From contig CAZYOQ010000001.1 of assembly GCA_964649145.1 (NCBI GenBank), positions 1 through 64,000 of the forward strand: a stretch of 64,000 nucleotides of DNA, written 5' to 3'. A program made the translations under genes and the position numbers. This stretch comes from MGBC163016 sp964649145 (GTDB lineage Bacteria > Actinomycetota > Coriobacteriia > Coriobacteriales > Eggerthellaceae). Positions 1 through 8,219 of this stretch are shown piece by piece (positions within the stretch are counted from its first letter, which is position 1; each line of letters starts with the position of its first letter). Below the pieces are notes generated by a model that searched no databases, was not told where the DNA came from, and saw only the letters and a list, made by a program, of their open reading frames with translations.

Positions 1-1056
1 ATCGATTTTGATAGACCTTGCAGGGTTGATGGTTGCGGCCTTGATTGCACTTACAAGCGAAAGATTCATGTCGTGCACGCAAACGTAGAAGCAGCGCATA
101 AGATCGCTCACTGAACCAGCCAAAGCGCCGTTTTCGATTCTTGCCTCATAGCCCCTCACAGTAACATCTTGCCCGCCAAGATCGTATGTTCCATCCCCCA
201 TACCGGCAGCTCGAAGTGTATCGCTTATCAAAATCATACGGTCTTCCCCAAACACTCGAAACGCAAGCCTTACCATTGCAGGGTGAATATGAATGCCATC
301 GGCGATAATCTCTGCCATCACGTGTTCATGCTCGATTGCAGCAGGAATGGGACCTGGCATCCTATGGTGCATTGGTTCCATCGCGTTATACAAATGGGTT
401 ACATGGTTGGCACCGGCAGCAAAAGCACGCGAGGCGGTTTCGTAGTTGGTACAGGTATGCGCAATAGAAATGCTGACTTCATCCTTTAGGGCTTCAATGA
501 AATCCATCGCACCTTCTTCTTCAGGGGCGATATCGACTAGCTTGAAAAGCCCGCCTGAAGCCTCCTGCAAGCGCTCGAACTCTTCTACGCTAGCATGCCT
601 TAGATATTCAGGATTTTGTGCCCCTACCTTTTTGGGCGATATATAAGGTCCTTCCATATTTATGCCCACAAGGTCAGACTCGTTTTCCTGAGGGATATAC
701 ATTGCCACAGATCTCGCAGCTTCTTCAAGTTGCTCGCTAGACAAGGTCATGGTTGCGGGACACATAGAGGTAATTCCGCGAGAAGCTTCATAGGCTCCCA
801 TTTTATGCAGGCCTTCCACTTCCCCATCCGATATATCGGCGCCAGCGCTACCGTGAAAGTGGATGTCGATAAGACCCGGAATGACATAGCACCCTCTTGC
901 GCTAAGAACCTCACCTTCCCCAGGTTCTGCGCATCTTTGTCCAGGTTCTGCGAATCTCTGTCCGCTAATGCAAACGTCTTGCAACTCAAAGGCGCCATCT
1001 ATAAAGGCCTTGCCGCCTTCAATCTTGCTCACTTTCGGGTATGCGTTTACAAACAT
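1..1056 (-). CDS. nagA: N-acetylglucosamine-6-phosphate deacetylase, 3' end cut by window edge
   Basis: The open frame runs from ATG at 1056 to the left edge without a stop, giving 352 residues; the family is usually about 380, so roughly 30 C-terminal residues are missing. It removes acetate from GlcNAc-6-P, the first cytoplasmic step of amino-sugar catabolism. Visible motifs: metal-binding HFH at residues 66-68 in a GLIDIHFHG context, the metal-ligand Glu in INMEGPYIS, metal His residues in SIAHTCTN and HVTHLYNAMEP, and SDTLRAAG around the catalytic Asp. The start overlaps the nagB stop by 10 nt, so the two genes are translationally coupled. An odd point is a near-perfect 7-residue duplication (QRFAEPG/QRCAEPG, residues 33-46) in the N-terminal beta domain. 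Confidence 0.95.
   Translation of the reverse strand, partial: MFVNAYPKVSKIEGGKAFIDGAFELQDVCISGQRFAEPGQRCAEPGEGEVLSARGCYVIPGLIDIHFHGSAGADISDGEVEGLHKMGAYEASRGITSMCPATMTLSSEQLEEAARSVAMYIPQENESDLVGINMEGPYISPKKVGAQNPEYLRHASVEEFERLQEASGGLFKLVDIAPEEEGAMDFIEALKDEVSISIAHTCTNYETASRAFAAGANHVTHLYNAMEPMHHRMPGPIPAAIEHEHVMAEIIADGIHIHPAMVRLAFRVFGEDRMILISDTLRAAGMGDGTYDLGGQDVTVRGYEARIENGALAGSVSDLMRCFYVCVHDMNLSLVSAIKAATINPARSIKID
920..961. repeat. 21-bp tandem duplication inside nagA
   Basis: Two adjacent 21-bp copies (920-940 and 941-961) match at 19 of 21 positions. Because 21 is a multiple of three, the duplication adds seven codons in frame to nagA. Confidence 0.9.
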
Positions 1057-1775
1057 TTTGGTGCCGCCTCTTTGTCGGTGACGACAGTTACGTTTTGGTG
1101 GAATTGAAGTATGGATGCAGGAACTTGCGGGGTGACATCCCCGAAAAGCGCCTTCTCGATGATAGATGCCTTATCGGCTCCATTTGCTACCAACAAGATC
1201 TTCCGCGCAGACATGATGGTTCCAATACCCATAGTAACTGCGTATCTTGGGACATCGTCAATAGAATCGAAAAGCCGGCTGTTGGCCTCGATGGTGGAAT
1301 TGGCCAACTTCACCTTATGCGTAGTCTTAGAAAATGTTTTTGCAGGCTCGTTGAAGCCAATATGGCCGTTATGTCCTATGCCCAAAAGTTGAATATCAAT
1401 ACCACCTGCATCCTTAATCTGGGCGTCATAGCGCGAGCATTCCTCATAGACATCTTCCGACACGCCACTTGGAACGAACGTGCGCGCCTTGTCTATATCA
1501 ACATGGTCAAACAAGTTGCTATTCATAAAATGTCTATAGCTTTGGGGATCCGTGCCATCAAGCCCGCAGTATTCGTCAAGGTTAAAAGTCTGTACGCCCC
1601 TAAATGAAATAAGCCCCAAGTTATAGTCGGCGATAAGCTGTTTATAGATGCCGATGGGAGTTGACCCTGTTGCAAGGCCTAAAACACAACCCCCACCCTG
1701 CTTGATTACACGGGCTATCTCATCAGCCGCCAAACGGGACATATTATCGTAGCTTTCGGCAACAATAAAGTTCAT
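1047..1775 (-). CDS. nagB: Glucosamine-6-phosphate deaminase
   Basis: 242 residues, the usual family length. It converts glucosamine-6-phosphate to fructose-6-phosphate and ammonia, feeding amino sugars into glycolysis. The protein shows the LGLATGSTP phosphate-binding loop near residue 33, NLDEY with the catalytic Asp, and LGIGHNGHIGFNEP with the active-site His. The ATG at 1775 follows an AGAGG ribosome binding site. It directly precedes and overlaps nagA, forming a two-gene amino-sugar module. No operator is evident upstream. Confidence 0.96.
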   Translation of the reverse strand: MNFIVAESYDNMSRLAADEIARVIKQGGGCVLGLATGSTPIGIYKQLIADYNLGLISFRGVQTFNLDEYCGLDGTDPQSYRHFMNSNLFDHVDIDKARTFVPSGVSEDVYEECSRYDAQIKDAGGIDIQLLGIGHNGHIGFNEPAKTFSKTTHKVKLANSTIEANSRLFDSIDDVPRYAVTMGIGTIMSARKILLVANGADKASIIEKALFGDVTPQVPASILQFHQNVTVVTDKEAAPKCL

Positions 1776-1892
1776 GACAACCTCTTAAATCTTAGGATGC
1801 ATAAAAACTGGTCGAGCAAGCTTCAAGTGCAGCAGCATGCCTACCCCAACAGCTTCATTGGAGTCGAAACTATCACTATTATGTCTGTGATA

Positions 1893-4250
1893 TCACGTCC
1901 AGAAAAGAATGGTTTCCAAAATGTCTTGATAAGCCCAAGGATAGGCGTCGGAATACCAGCCTACCTCGCCAACGAAACATAAGAGTATGTAATACGCCAC
2001 GCTTAGCGCAGTGCAAGCGATTAGCACTTTAAGAAGCATCTTATAGAGGTTCGGCTCGATTGATAAGGCTCTAGAGCGCTCTGCCCTGCTTGCCCTGAAC
2101 ACATCAAGTTTATCTGATGCCGAAAGACCTTTAAACAGGCAGAATAAGCCTCGATGTGCGCCCTTGTTTTGGGCATGCGGCCTATACGACAAACTTACAG
2201 GAAGCGCATCGTCCCTGTCGGGGCACAAAAGCTCGTTTACAACAAATATCAAGAGTATGGAAGCCGCTAAGAACATGAAGCTGAAATCGGAATAGTAGCG
2301 CTCAAGTATACCCGCCATCTGCGCGTCTACCATCGCAACTACTAGCCCTGAAATTACAAGCACCAAGATCACGCCTGTGACCGTACGAGTCTTTCGAATC
2401 TTATTTCTGTTACTTGCAATTGGCTTGGCGAAAAACAAAGCCCAAAGCACCGGGCAGCAAACAAGTATCCCCCCAAAAGTTGCCTCTTTTATAGTTTGAC
2501 CCATATAGGTCGTATCAAAGACAACAGGCTGTATAAACGGAAATACTCCTTGGATGTTCGGGAACTGTATGAAGTATGCAAAGAAGGCCGATGCGAACCT
2601 CCCAAAAACCCATCCCCTCTGAGTCATATCGTTAAGTGTGAGGTTATAGTTCGCGCCGAAATCAACAGGGCTTCCAAAACGCGCATAGTTATAAGCCATG
2701 ACCAGCGCGCCAACAAAGATATAAGGTGCTATCAAACATATAAAATCACTAAGCCCGGCTCGTTTAAGAATTTTGCGCTCGCCAATGTATTCTCTCCAGA
2801 AAAGAGGGAAGGCCAAAAGCGATAAAACCAAAAGTTGCGGACGGCACCCAACAACCAGAGCCATACAAAGTGACCCTGCGATGTAGCACACCCGGCGTTT
2901 TTTCGGCTTGCCCGACCTGTTTGCCCTGCCACACATCCAAAAATATAGCCCCCAAACGCTGAAAGCAAGGCCGCACGCAAGGGGAAGTGAATAAAAGGTT
3001 GGGAATTTCGCAAGATAGAGAATGCCGCTACATGTGACAATAACTATCTGCATCAAAAGGAATAACCCCAGAGAAACATTCTTGAAGTGGTATCTGGCAA
3101 ACCTGTCCAGCAGTGCCGAACACCCCAAGATATAAAAAAGCAGAGCCACCAGCACCCCTATAGCGGTCGGGAAATTCTGACCTGTGAGCAAAAGAAATGG
3201 CAGGTAGAACAGAAACACAGGCACTACCCCGAAATACACGTAGTACTTACCACCAAAGTAGGCGACGTCATAAAGGCACTCTTCACCCGTTTCTTTTATA
3301 AGCTCATCTCGCGCACCTTTGTCATAAGGCGACGACATTTCTACAAGCCAATTAGGTGGTTGTTCGTCTAGATAGAAGTGGCCTTCGGTAATAGATTTTG
3401 CAAGCTCGGCGTACTGTTGGGCATTATCGCCTCCCACTTCAAATGTGTTCACTACAGAATGCCCATCCCACTGCCCATAGTTATAGCTAGATGTAGCAAC
3501 CCCAACCATATTCGACCCGAAAAGCAAAAATGCCGAAAGCAAGCAACACTCAATGAATGTGGCAGCACTTATTGCCACCCTAGAGGATTTGGGATGTGCG
3601 TTTATACCTATACGATACACAGCCGACGAAGGCCTAAACATGTAGCACAAAACAAGCAGGGCAAAAGCCGCAAAAAAGCGCCACCAAACAAAAGTAAAAG
3701 GCCGGTGCGCGTTAAGTTCAACGGTTTGTAGGAGAATCGGGTATGAAATATCGCCCGAGAAATTTATGCTTATGCTGTTCACAAGGCCTGTAGTCTTCAA
3801 ATTGATGTATTGGCTTTTGGGCGACGCCGTAGAGACTTGCACTGTAGGAATGCCCTCGGTGTAGTCGGTAGAATCGAAATATCTCATGTGCGCCTCATCG
3901 GTGAAAAGGATCTTCACGTCGATGTTTTGAGGCGACTGATTTGAATCCATTAGAAGCGCGACGTTTTCGACTTCCATGTTCAAATTTGTGAACTCAAGAG
4001 TATTGTTATGCTCGGTTATCCTGAAATACCCGTTTTTATTCTTGGTAAGCTCAATCTTGTTTTCGAGATTGACCGTATCAAGATTACTAGTCGCAAAGAA
4101 GTTCCAATTGAAGACAAATATTTCCAAGGAAAGTGCGATAGCTAATATGACCAGAAACGCTTTGAACAAATGGACGATTATAGGGCGCCTTGGCGCAAAG
4201 AAATGCCCGTAGAAATATCGAATGTTGTCAATTATAGTTGGCATATGCAT
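1893..4250 (-). CDS. Large polytopic membrane protein, possible GT-C type glycosyltransferase
   Basis: 785 residues. A transmembrane helix at about residues 28-48 is followed by a non-membrane stretch (about 50-185) rich in beta-type sequence, then about ten further hydrophobic helices to the C-terminus. A conserved-looking acidic segment follows an early helix (GGDNAQQYAELAK, then SSPYDKGARDE), a place where GT-C transferases keep catalytic acids. I do not recognise a specific family, so GT-C is inference from topology. The ATGs at 4250 and 4244 lack a Shine-Dalgarno sequence, and a TATAAT box lies just upstream, so 4244 may be a leaderless start. nagB follows 117 bp downstream. It could instead be a polymerase or flippase of envelope glycans. 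Confidence 0.75.
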   Translation of the reverse strand: MHMPTIIDNIRYFYGHFFAPRRPIIVHLFKAFLVILAIALSLEIFVFNWNFFATSNLDTVNLENKIELTKNKNGYFRITEHNNTLEFTNLNMEVENVALLMDSNQSPQNIDVKILFTDEAHMRYFDSTDYTEGIPTVQVSTASPKSQYINLKTTGLVNSISINFSGDISYPILLQTVELNAHRPFTFVWWRFFAAFALLVLCYMFRPSSAVYRIGINAHPKSSRVAISAATFIECCLLSAFLLFGSNMVGVATSSYNYGQWDGHSVVNTFEVGGDNAQQYAELAKSITEGHFYLDEQPPNWLVEMSSPYDKGARDELIKETGEECLYDVAYFGGKYYVYFGVVPVFLFYLPFLLLTGQNFPTAIGVLVALLFYILGCSALLDRFARYHFKNVSLGLFLLMQIVIVTCSGILYLAKFPTFYSLPLACGLAFSVWGLYFWMCGRANRSGKPKKRRVCYIAGSLCMALVVGCRPQLLVLSLLAFPLFWREYIGERKILKRAGLSDFICLIAPYIFVGALVMAYNYARFGSPVDFGANYNLTLNDMTQRGWVFGRFASAFFAYFIQFPNIQGVFPFIQPVVFDTTYMGQTIKEATFGGILVCCPVLWALFFAKPIASNRNKIRKTRTVTGVILVLVISGLVVAMVDAQMAGILERYYSDFSFMFLAASILLIFVVNELLCPDRDDALPVSLSYRPHAQNKGAHRGLFCLFKGLSASDKLDVFRASRAERSRALSIEPNLYKMLLKVLIACTALSVAYYILLCFVGEVGWYSDAYPWAYQDILETILFWT

Positions 4251-4252
4251 AA

Positions 4253-4258
4253 ATTATA
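4253..4258 (-). promoter_or_regulatory. Putative -10 box for a leaderless membrane-protein mRNA
   Basis: A perfect TATAAT on the minus strand ends 8 nt before the ATG at 4244. Transcription would begin at or within 2-3 nt of that ATG. There is no convincing -35 box and no Shine-Dalgarno sequence. Confidence 0.45.
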
Positions 4259-4270
4259 TAAGAAGCGCCA

Positions 4271-4307
4271 ATATAAAAAGCGCCAAGACAAACTTGCCTC
4301 GGCGCTT
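4271..4307 (-). terminator. Rho-independent terminator after adk
   Basis: On the minus strand the arms AAGCGCC and GGCGCTT (4301-4307 and 4278-4284) extend inward through GU and Watson-Crick pairs to about 13 bp with a 4-nt loop. A T-rich tail follows. It ends the adk unit about 50 bp downstream of the stop codon. Confidence 0.85.
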
Positions 4308-4356
4308 GCATGTGCGTATGTCTGATTTTTATCTACGCAAAAGACCTAAAGAAGAG

Positions 4357-4986
4357 CTAAAGAGCTAATGCCTTTCGAACATCGCCATAAACAAGTTCTG
4401 GGTCGCGATCGCCATCGATGGTAACCAGAAGGTCACACCCGCGATAATAATCGATTAGAGGGCTGGTAGATTTCTCGTAGACATCAAGCCTATTGCGAAC
4501 AGTAGTCTCATTGTCGTCGTCACGCTGATACATCTTGCCGCCGCACTTCTTGCAGGTATCGCCATCCGATGCCGTGCCAATAGCACCACAGCTTTCGCAC
4601 ATCCGCCTTGACGTAAGGCGACCCACAATTACCTCTGGGTCTACATCTATGAGCAAAGCTGCATCAAGCGGCCGTTCAAGCTCTTGGAGCATGCCATCAA
4701 GCGCGACAGCCTGCGTGGTCGTGCGTGGAAATCCGTCAAGTATGACGCCCTTTTCAGTGTCAGGCTGCTGAATTCTCTCACGCATTAAATCGATGATCAG
4801 ATCGTCAGGAACAAGGTCTCCGGCGTCCATGTATTCTTTCGCCTTTTTACCAAGTTCAGTCTGGTTCTTGACCGCCTCGCGAAGAATGTCGCCAGTGGAG
4901 ATGTGGCAGAGCCCGTCTTCGCTTACCAACTTTGCCGCTTGTGTACCTTTACCTGCGCCTGGAGCGCCAAGGAGCACGATATTCAT
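4357..4986 (-). CDS. adk: Adenylate kinase (zinc-lid type)
   Basis: 209 residues. It interconverts ATP plus AMP with two ADP. The P-loop GAPGAGKGT starts at residue 7. The lid (about 126-150) carries four cysteines in CESC and CKKC, the zinc-binding pattern of Gram-positive enzymes. DGFPRTTTQA is the AMP-binding segment. The ATG at 4986 has a good AAAGGTGA site 5 nt upstream. It follows secY as usual, but a strong terminator separates the two and an extended -10 precedes adk, so it may be its own unit. The usual next genes (map, infA) are not present here. Confidence 0.97.
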   Translation of the reverse strand: MNIVLLGAPGAGKGTQAAKLVSEDGLCHISTGDILREAVKNQTELGKKAKEYMDAGDLVPDDLIIDLMRERIQQPDTEKGVILDGFPRTTTQAVALDGMLQELERPLDAALLIDVDPEVIVGRLTSRRMCESCGAIGTASDGDTCKKCGGKMYQRDDDNETTVRNRLDVYEKSTSPLIDYYRGCDLLVTIDGDRDPELVYGDVRKALAL

Positions 4987-5021
4987 TTACTCACCTTTCA
5001 ATTAGTCTATTTGACAAAACA

Positions 5022-5030
5022 ATCATAACA
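5022..5030 (-). promoter_or_regulatory. Putative extended -10 promoter of adk
   Basis: The minus strand reads TGTTATGAT, a TGn extended -10 element, 36 nt upstream of the adk start and downstream of the secY terminator. No good -35 box is seen. Confidence 0.45.
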
Positions 5031-5062
5031 GAGACCAAACATTATTATTCGTATAGCATTTT

Positions 5063-5103
5063 TAACAAAAAACAAATACGAGCAAGCTTTTGCCTGCCCG
5101 TAT
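5063..5103 (-). terminator. Rho-independent terminator after secY
   Basis: On the minus strand a 12-bp stem (with three GU pairs) closes an AAAA tetraloop across 5076-5103. It is followed by a TTGTTTTTTG tail. It closes the spc block ahead of adk. Confidence 0.9.
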
Positions 5104-5172
5104 CAGTTTATATATGTTTAACTTGCGTGCTAAACGACTTCTATGCAAACGCTATACAAAAACCATAAACGC

Positions 5173-6453
5173 CTATTTGAAGAAGCCATCGTAATTATGC
5201 ATCTTCAACTGCGATTCGACCTTGCTCATGGTGTCAAGCGCAACGCCAATCATGATAAGGATCGAAGTTCCGCCGAAAGACTGGATGAGCTGATTGTCGG
5301 TAAAGTAGAAAATGATTGTCGGGATGACGGCGATGCAAGCAATGAAGATGCCGCCAGGGAGCGTGATTCTTCTAAGAGTGTTCTTAATGTATTGCACAGT
5401 TGCCGAACCCGGACGAACGCCAGGAATGAAGCCACCCTGTTTCTTGATGTTGTCGGCCGTCTCTTCAGGATTGAAAACCATTGACGTATAGAAGTACGCA
5501 AAGAAGACGATCAGCACAAGGGTAAGGATCCAGTTGATCCAACCAGTGCTGCATGCATTTGCCACAGCGTTAAGCCAATCAACGTTGAAAAGCGCTGATA
5601 GCTGAGCCGGAAGGTAAAGAATGCAGCTCGCAAAGATGATCGGGATAACGCCTGCGGCATTAACCTTTAACGGGATATAGGTGTTCTGTCCGCCCATCAT
5701 GCGTCTGCCCTGTACACGCTTGGCGTAGTTAACAGGAATTCGCCTTTGAGCACGCTCGACAAAGATGATAAGCGGAATGCATACAAGAACAACTACAAGA
5801 ATGAGGATAGTTATTGCTATACCCATCCCTAAATCAGACGTCAAGTTGATAGATGAGAAAATAGCGGAAGGAACGCGGCTAATGATAGAGGTAAAGATTA
5901 TCAACGACATGCCGTTTCCAATACCGCGCTGAGTGATAAGCTCGCCCATCCACATGATAAATGCAGTGCCTGCAACAAGTGTAAACACTACGGTGACGCA
6001 TGTAAGCCAGTACGGAACCTCGCTAGAAAACTGAACACCGTAAGAGCTTGACTGGAATAGCAACAAATACCCGATTGCGTTGATAAGACCAAGCCCAAGA
6101 GTAAGATAACGCGTGGTTTGCGTGATCTTCTTACGACCTGAATCGCCCTCTTTGGCCCAGCGTCCAACTGCAGGTATAACACCTTGCATCAACTGCATGA
6201 TGATGGATGCGGTGATGTAAGGCATGATGCCAAGCGAGAACACCGAGAAGTTCGAAAGCGCGCCGCCTGTAAACAGGTCGAGCATGCTCATTGCAACACC
6301 TGAGTCCTGATATGCATTGGCGAATTCATGGAACGGAATTCCAGGAACCGGGATGTAGGCGCCCAGGCGATACAAGGCCAAAATGGCCAATGTGAACAGA
6401 ATCTTCTTTCGCAGTTCAGGTACTTTGAACGCGTCAATAATAGAGCTTAGCAA
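5173..6453 (-). CDS. secY: Protein translocase channel subunit SecY
   Basis: 426 residues with ten hydrophobic helices, the pore subunit of the SecYEG translocon in the cytoplasmic membrane. The N-terminus (MLSSIIDAFKVPELRKKILFT, plug region and first helix) and the cytoplasmic loop with RRIPVNYAKR are typical. The start is a TTG at 6453 that overlaps the rplO stop by 7 nt (TTGCTAA). No in-frame ATG fits the family N-terminus better. It is coupled to L15 as in most bacteria and is followed by a strong terminator. Confidence 0.96.
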   Translation of the reverse strand: MLSSIIDAFKVPELRKKILFTLAILALYRLGAYIPVPGIPFHEFANAYQDSGVAMSMLDLFTGGALSNFSVFSLGIMPYITASIIMQLMQGVIPAVGRWAKEGDSGRKKITQTTRYLTLGLGLINAIGYLLLFQSSSYGVQFSSEVPYWLTCVTVVFTLVAGTAFIMWMGELITQRGIGNGMSLIIFTSIISRVPSAIFSSINLTSDLGMGIAITILILVVVLVCIPLIIFVERAQRRIPVNYAKRVQGRRMMGGQNTYIPLKVNAAGVIPIIFASCILYLPAQLSALFNVDWLNAVANACSTGWINWILTLVLIVFFAYFYTSMVFNPEETADNIKKQGGFIPGVRPGSATVQYIKNTLRRITLPGGIFIACIAVIPTIIFYFTDNQLIQSFGGTSILIMIGVALDTMSKVESQLKMHNYDGFFK

Positions 6454-6896
6454 GGCTCTTCGACCTTTCCTCCGGCTTTTTCGATTTTAGCTTTGGCGGA
6501 AGCGGAAATCTTATCGGTTCTAATAATTAGGGGCTTTGTAATCTCGCCGTTTCCAAGAACCTTTACAGGAATAGTGGAATAAGCGATTACTCCCTTTTCA
6601 ACTAGAGAAGAACCATCAACAACATCATTTGCCTCGTAAAGAGCATCCAGACGATCAACATTGACCGGCGCGTATTCTACCCTGTTCGGATTCTTGAAGC
6701 CCGGAAGCTTTGGAAGCCTGCGAGCGAGAGGGGTTTGACCACCTTCAAAGCCAGTGCCCTTGCCACCACCTGGACGGGACTTCTGGCCATTAAGGCCGCG
6801 TCCTGCAGTCTTACCTGTTCCAGATGCAGAGCCTCTGCCTACACGCTTGCGTGCTTTCGTAGAATTCGGTGCCGATTTTAGATCTTTGATCTCCAT
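6447..6896 (-). CDS. rplO: 50S ribosomal protein L15
   Basis: 149 residues. It is an early-assembling large-subunit protein with a basic, glycine-rich N-terminal extension (KSRPGGGKGTGFEGGQTPLARR) that reaches into 23S rRNA, and a C-terminal globular part ending in GGKVEEPC. I chose the ATG at 6896 because AAAAGGAG lies 9 nt upstream and the product starts MEIKDLK. A longer in-frame ATG eight codons earlier has no site. It overlaps secY. A 188-nt leader with two hairpins separates it from rpmD. Confidence 0.95.
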   Translation of the reverse strand: MEIKDLKSAPNSTKARKRVGRGSASGTGKTAGRGLNGQKSRPGGGKGTGFEGGQTPLARRLPKLPGFKNPNRVEYAPVNVDRLDALYEANDVVDGSSLVEKGVIAYSTIPVKVLGNGEITKPLIIRTDKISASAKAKIEKAGGKVEEPC

Positions 6897-6918
6897 CTTA
6901 AAAATACTCCTTTTCGCC

Positions 6919-6955
6919 ATGGGGCTTGCCCCATCGCTGACAGCTCGCCGTCAGC
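6919..6955 (-). other. Two adjacent hairpins in the rplO leader
   Basis: A 6-bp stem (6919-6924 with 6929-6934) closes a CAAG loop on the minus strand. One base away is a second 6-bp stem (6936-6941 with 6950-6955) around an 8-nt loop. They sit just upstream of the L15 ribosome binding site. The role is unknown; r-protein autoregulation or RNA processing is possible. Confidence 0.6.
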
Positions 6956-6970
6956 TAACTTGTCTAACAA

Positions 6971-7000
6971 ATAATAAGCTTACTTAACACTTTATTTGAA
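6971..7000 (-). promoter_or_regulatory. Putative internal promoter for rplO-secY
   Basis: The minus strand has TTCAAA (-35, 4 of 6 matches) and TATTAT (-10, 5 of 6) with an 18-bp spacer in an AT-rich gap. Transcription would start near 6964 and place the two hairpins at the head of the mRNA. Confidence 0.45.
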
Positions 7001-7084
7001 AGAAATATAAATTATTTTCCATCGAAGATAATTAAATCTCTTCCAGATCCTTAATTTGAACCTCAAGGCCTCAATAAAAAAACC

Positions 7085-7270
7085 TTAAAGCTCCTCTACC
7101 TCAACAAGGTGCTTGACCTTGAAGATCATTCCTCTAACGCTATCGTTGTCGGTAATCTCGCGGGATTTACCAATCCTTCCAAGACCTAGCGCCTTCAAAG
7201 TGCGATCTTGGTCATATTTACGGCCAATCTGACTTTTGACCTGTGTGACCCTAATTTTCTTGTCAGCCAT
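7085..7270 (-). CDS. rpmD: 50S ribosomal protein L30
   Basis: 61 residues, the normal bacterial length. Typical L30 features are the IRVTQVKSQIG strand, the TLKALGLGRIGK loop and the VRGMIFKVKHLVEVEE C-terminal strand. It lies between rpsE and rplO in the standard order, 3 nt after the rpsE stop. The ATG is at 7270. Confidence 0.95.
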   Translation of the reverse strand: MADKKIRVTQVKSQIGRKYDQDRTLKALGLGRIGKSREITDNDSVRGMIFKVKHLVEVEEL

Positions 7271-7273
7271 CTC

Positions 7274-7804
7274 TTAAGCCTCCTTAGCCGCTCTACCAAA
7301 GATTTGGCCAACCTCAACACCGCGACGTTTAGCCACCATCTCGGGGCTCTCCATGGCTTTGAGACCCTCTGCGGCAGCTTTCACGATGTTCATAGCATTG
7401 TTGGTACCAAGAGATTTGGTGATGACGTTCTTGACGCCGGCAAGTTCCATGATGGCACGAACAGGACCGCCAGCCATAACGCCAGTGCCAGGAACGGCTG
7501 GCTTGATAAGAACACGACCTGCGCCGTATTCACCCATAATCTCATGAGGCACAGAGCCTTCATCTGTCAGCGGAACCTTGAACATGTTCTTCTTGGCATC
7601 CTCTACGCCCTTCTTTATGGCGTTAGGAACCTCTTGGGACTTACCCATTCCAAGCCCCACATTTCCGTTGCCATCCCCTACGACGACAAGCGCTGTAAGC
7701 TGCATCCTGCGGCCGCCTTTTACGGTCTTGGAAACGCGGTTTATGGCAACTACGCGCTCTTCAAGTTCAGGAACAGCGGGTTTTTCATTTTGTCTACGAG
7801 CCAT
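7274..7804 (-). CDS. rpsE: 30S ribosomal protein S5
   Basis: 176 residues. It helps form the mRNA entry channel and secures decoding accuracy. The N-terminal double-stranded RNA-binding-like domain contains KGGRRMQLTALVVVGDGNGNVGLG. The C-terminal domain contains GVMAGGPVRAIMELAGV and KSLGTNNAMNIV. A short charged N-terminal tail (RRQNEKPAVPELEE) precedes the domain. It is followed by rpmD and preceded by rplR. Confidence 0.97.
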   Translation of the reverse strand: MARRQNEKPAVPELEERVVAINRVSKTVKGGRRMQLTALVVVGDGNGNVGLGMGKSQEVPNAIKKGVEDAKKNMFKVPLTDEGSVPHEIMGEYGAGRVLIKPAVPGTGVMAGGPVRAIMELAGVKNVITKSLGTNNAMNIVKAAAEGLKAMESPEMVAKRRGVEVGQIFGRAAKEA

Positions 7805-7816
7805 AGCCTACCCTTT

Positions 7817-8188
7817 CTAGAAGATCAATCCAGCTTCGCGTGCACCTTCGGCTACAGCCTTGATGCGCCCATGGTAAAGGTTGCCTCCACGATCGAAAAC
7901 AACTGTGGTGACGCCTTTTTCTTGGGCAAGCTTGCCAATAAGGTTGCCAAGCGTAGATGCTCCTTCAACCGTAGAAGCTTTGGCTCCTGTGCCCTTGAAA
8001 TCTGCTCCTAGGGTCGAAATGCCGCAAATGGTTGTGTGCGAAACATCATCGATAACCTGAGCATAGATGTTCTTATTGGAACGAGATACACAAAGACGGG
8101 GGCGTTCAGGCGTTCCATTGACCTTTCCCCTCACACGGCGATGACGACGTGCCAGACCGCGTTGACTTTTCAGTTGGTTCTTCTGCAT
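7817..8188 (-). CDS. rplR: 50S ribosomal protein L18
   Basis: 123 residues. It binds 5S rRNA in the central protuberance with L5. Visible are the basic N-terminus (QKNQLKSQRGLARRHRRVRGK), the PRLCVSRSNKNIYAQVIDD strand, and the C-terminal FDRGGNLYHGRIKAVAEGAREAGLIF signature. The ATG at 8188 begins the family-typical sequence. It sits between rplF and rpsE in conserved order. Confidence 0.97.
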   Translation of the reverse strand: MQKNQLKSQRGLARRHRRVRGKVNGTPERPRLCVSRSNKNIYAQVIDDVSHTTICGISTLGADFKGTGAKASTVEGASTLGNLIGKLAQEKGVTTVVFDRGGNLYHGRIKAVAEGAREAGLIF

Positions 8189-8219
8189 AAGATACCCCTA
8201 ACATTTAAGCCTTGGCGGC

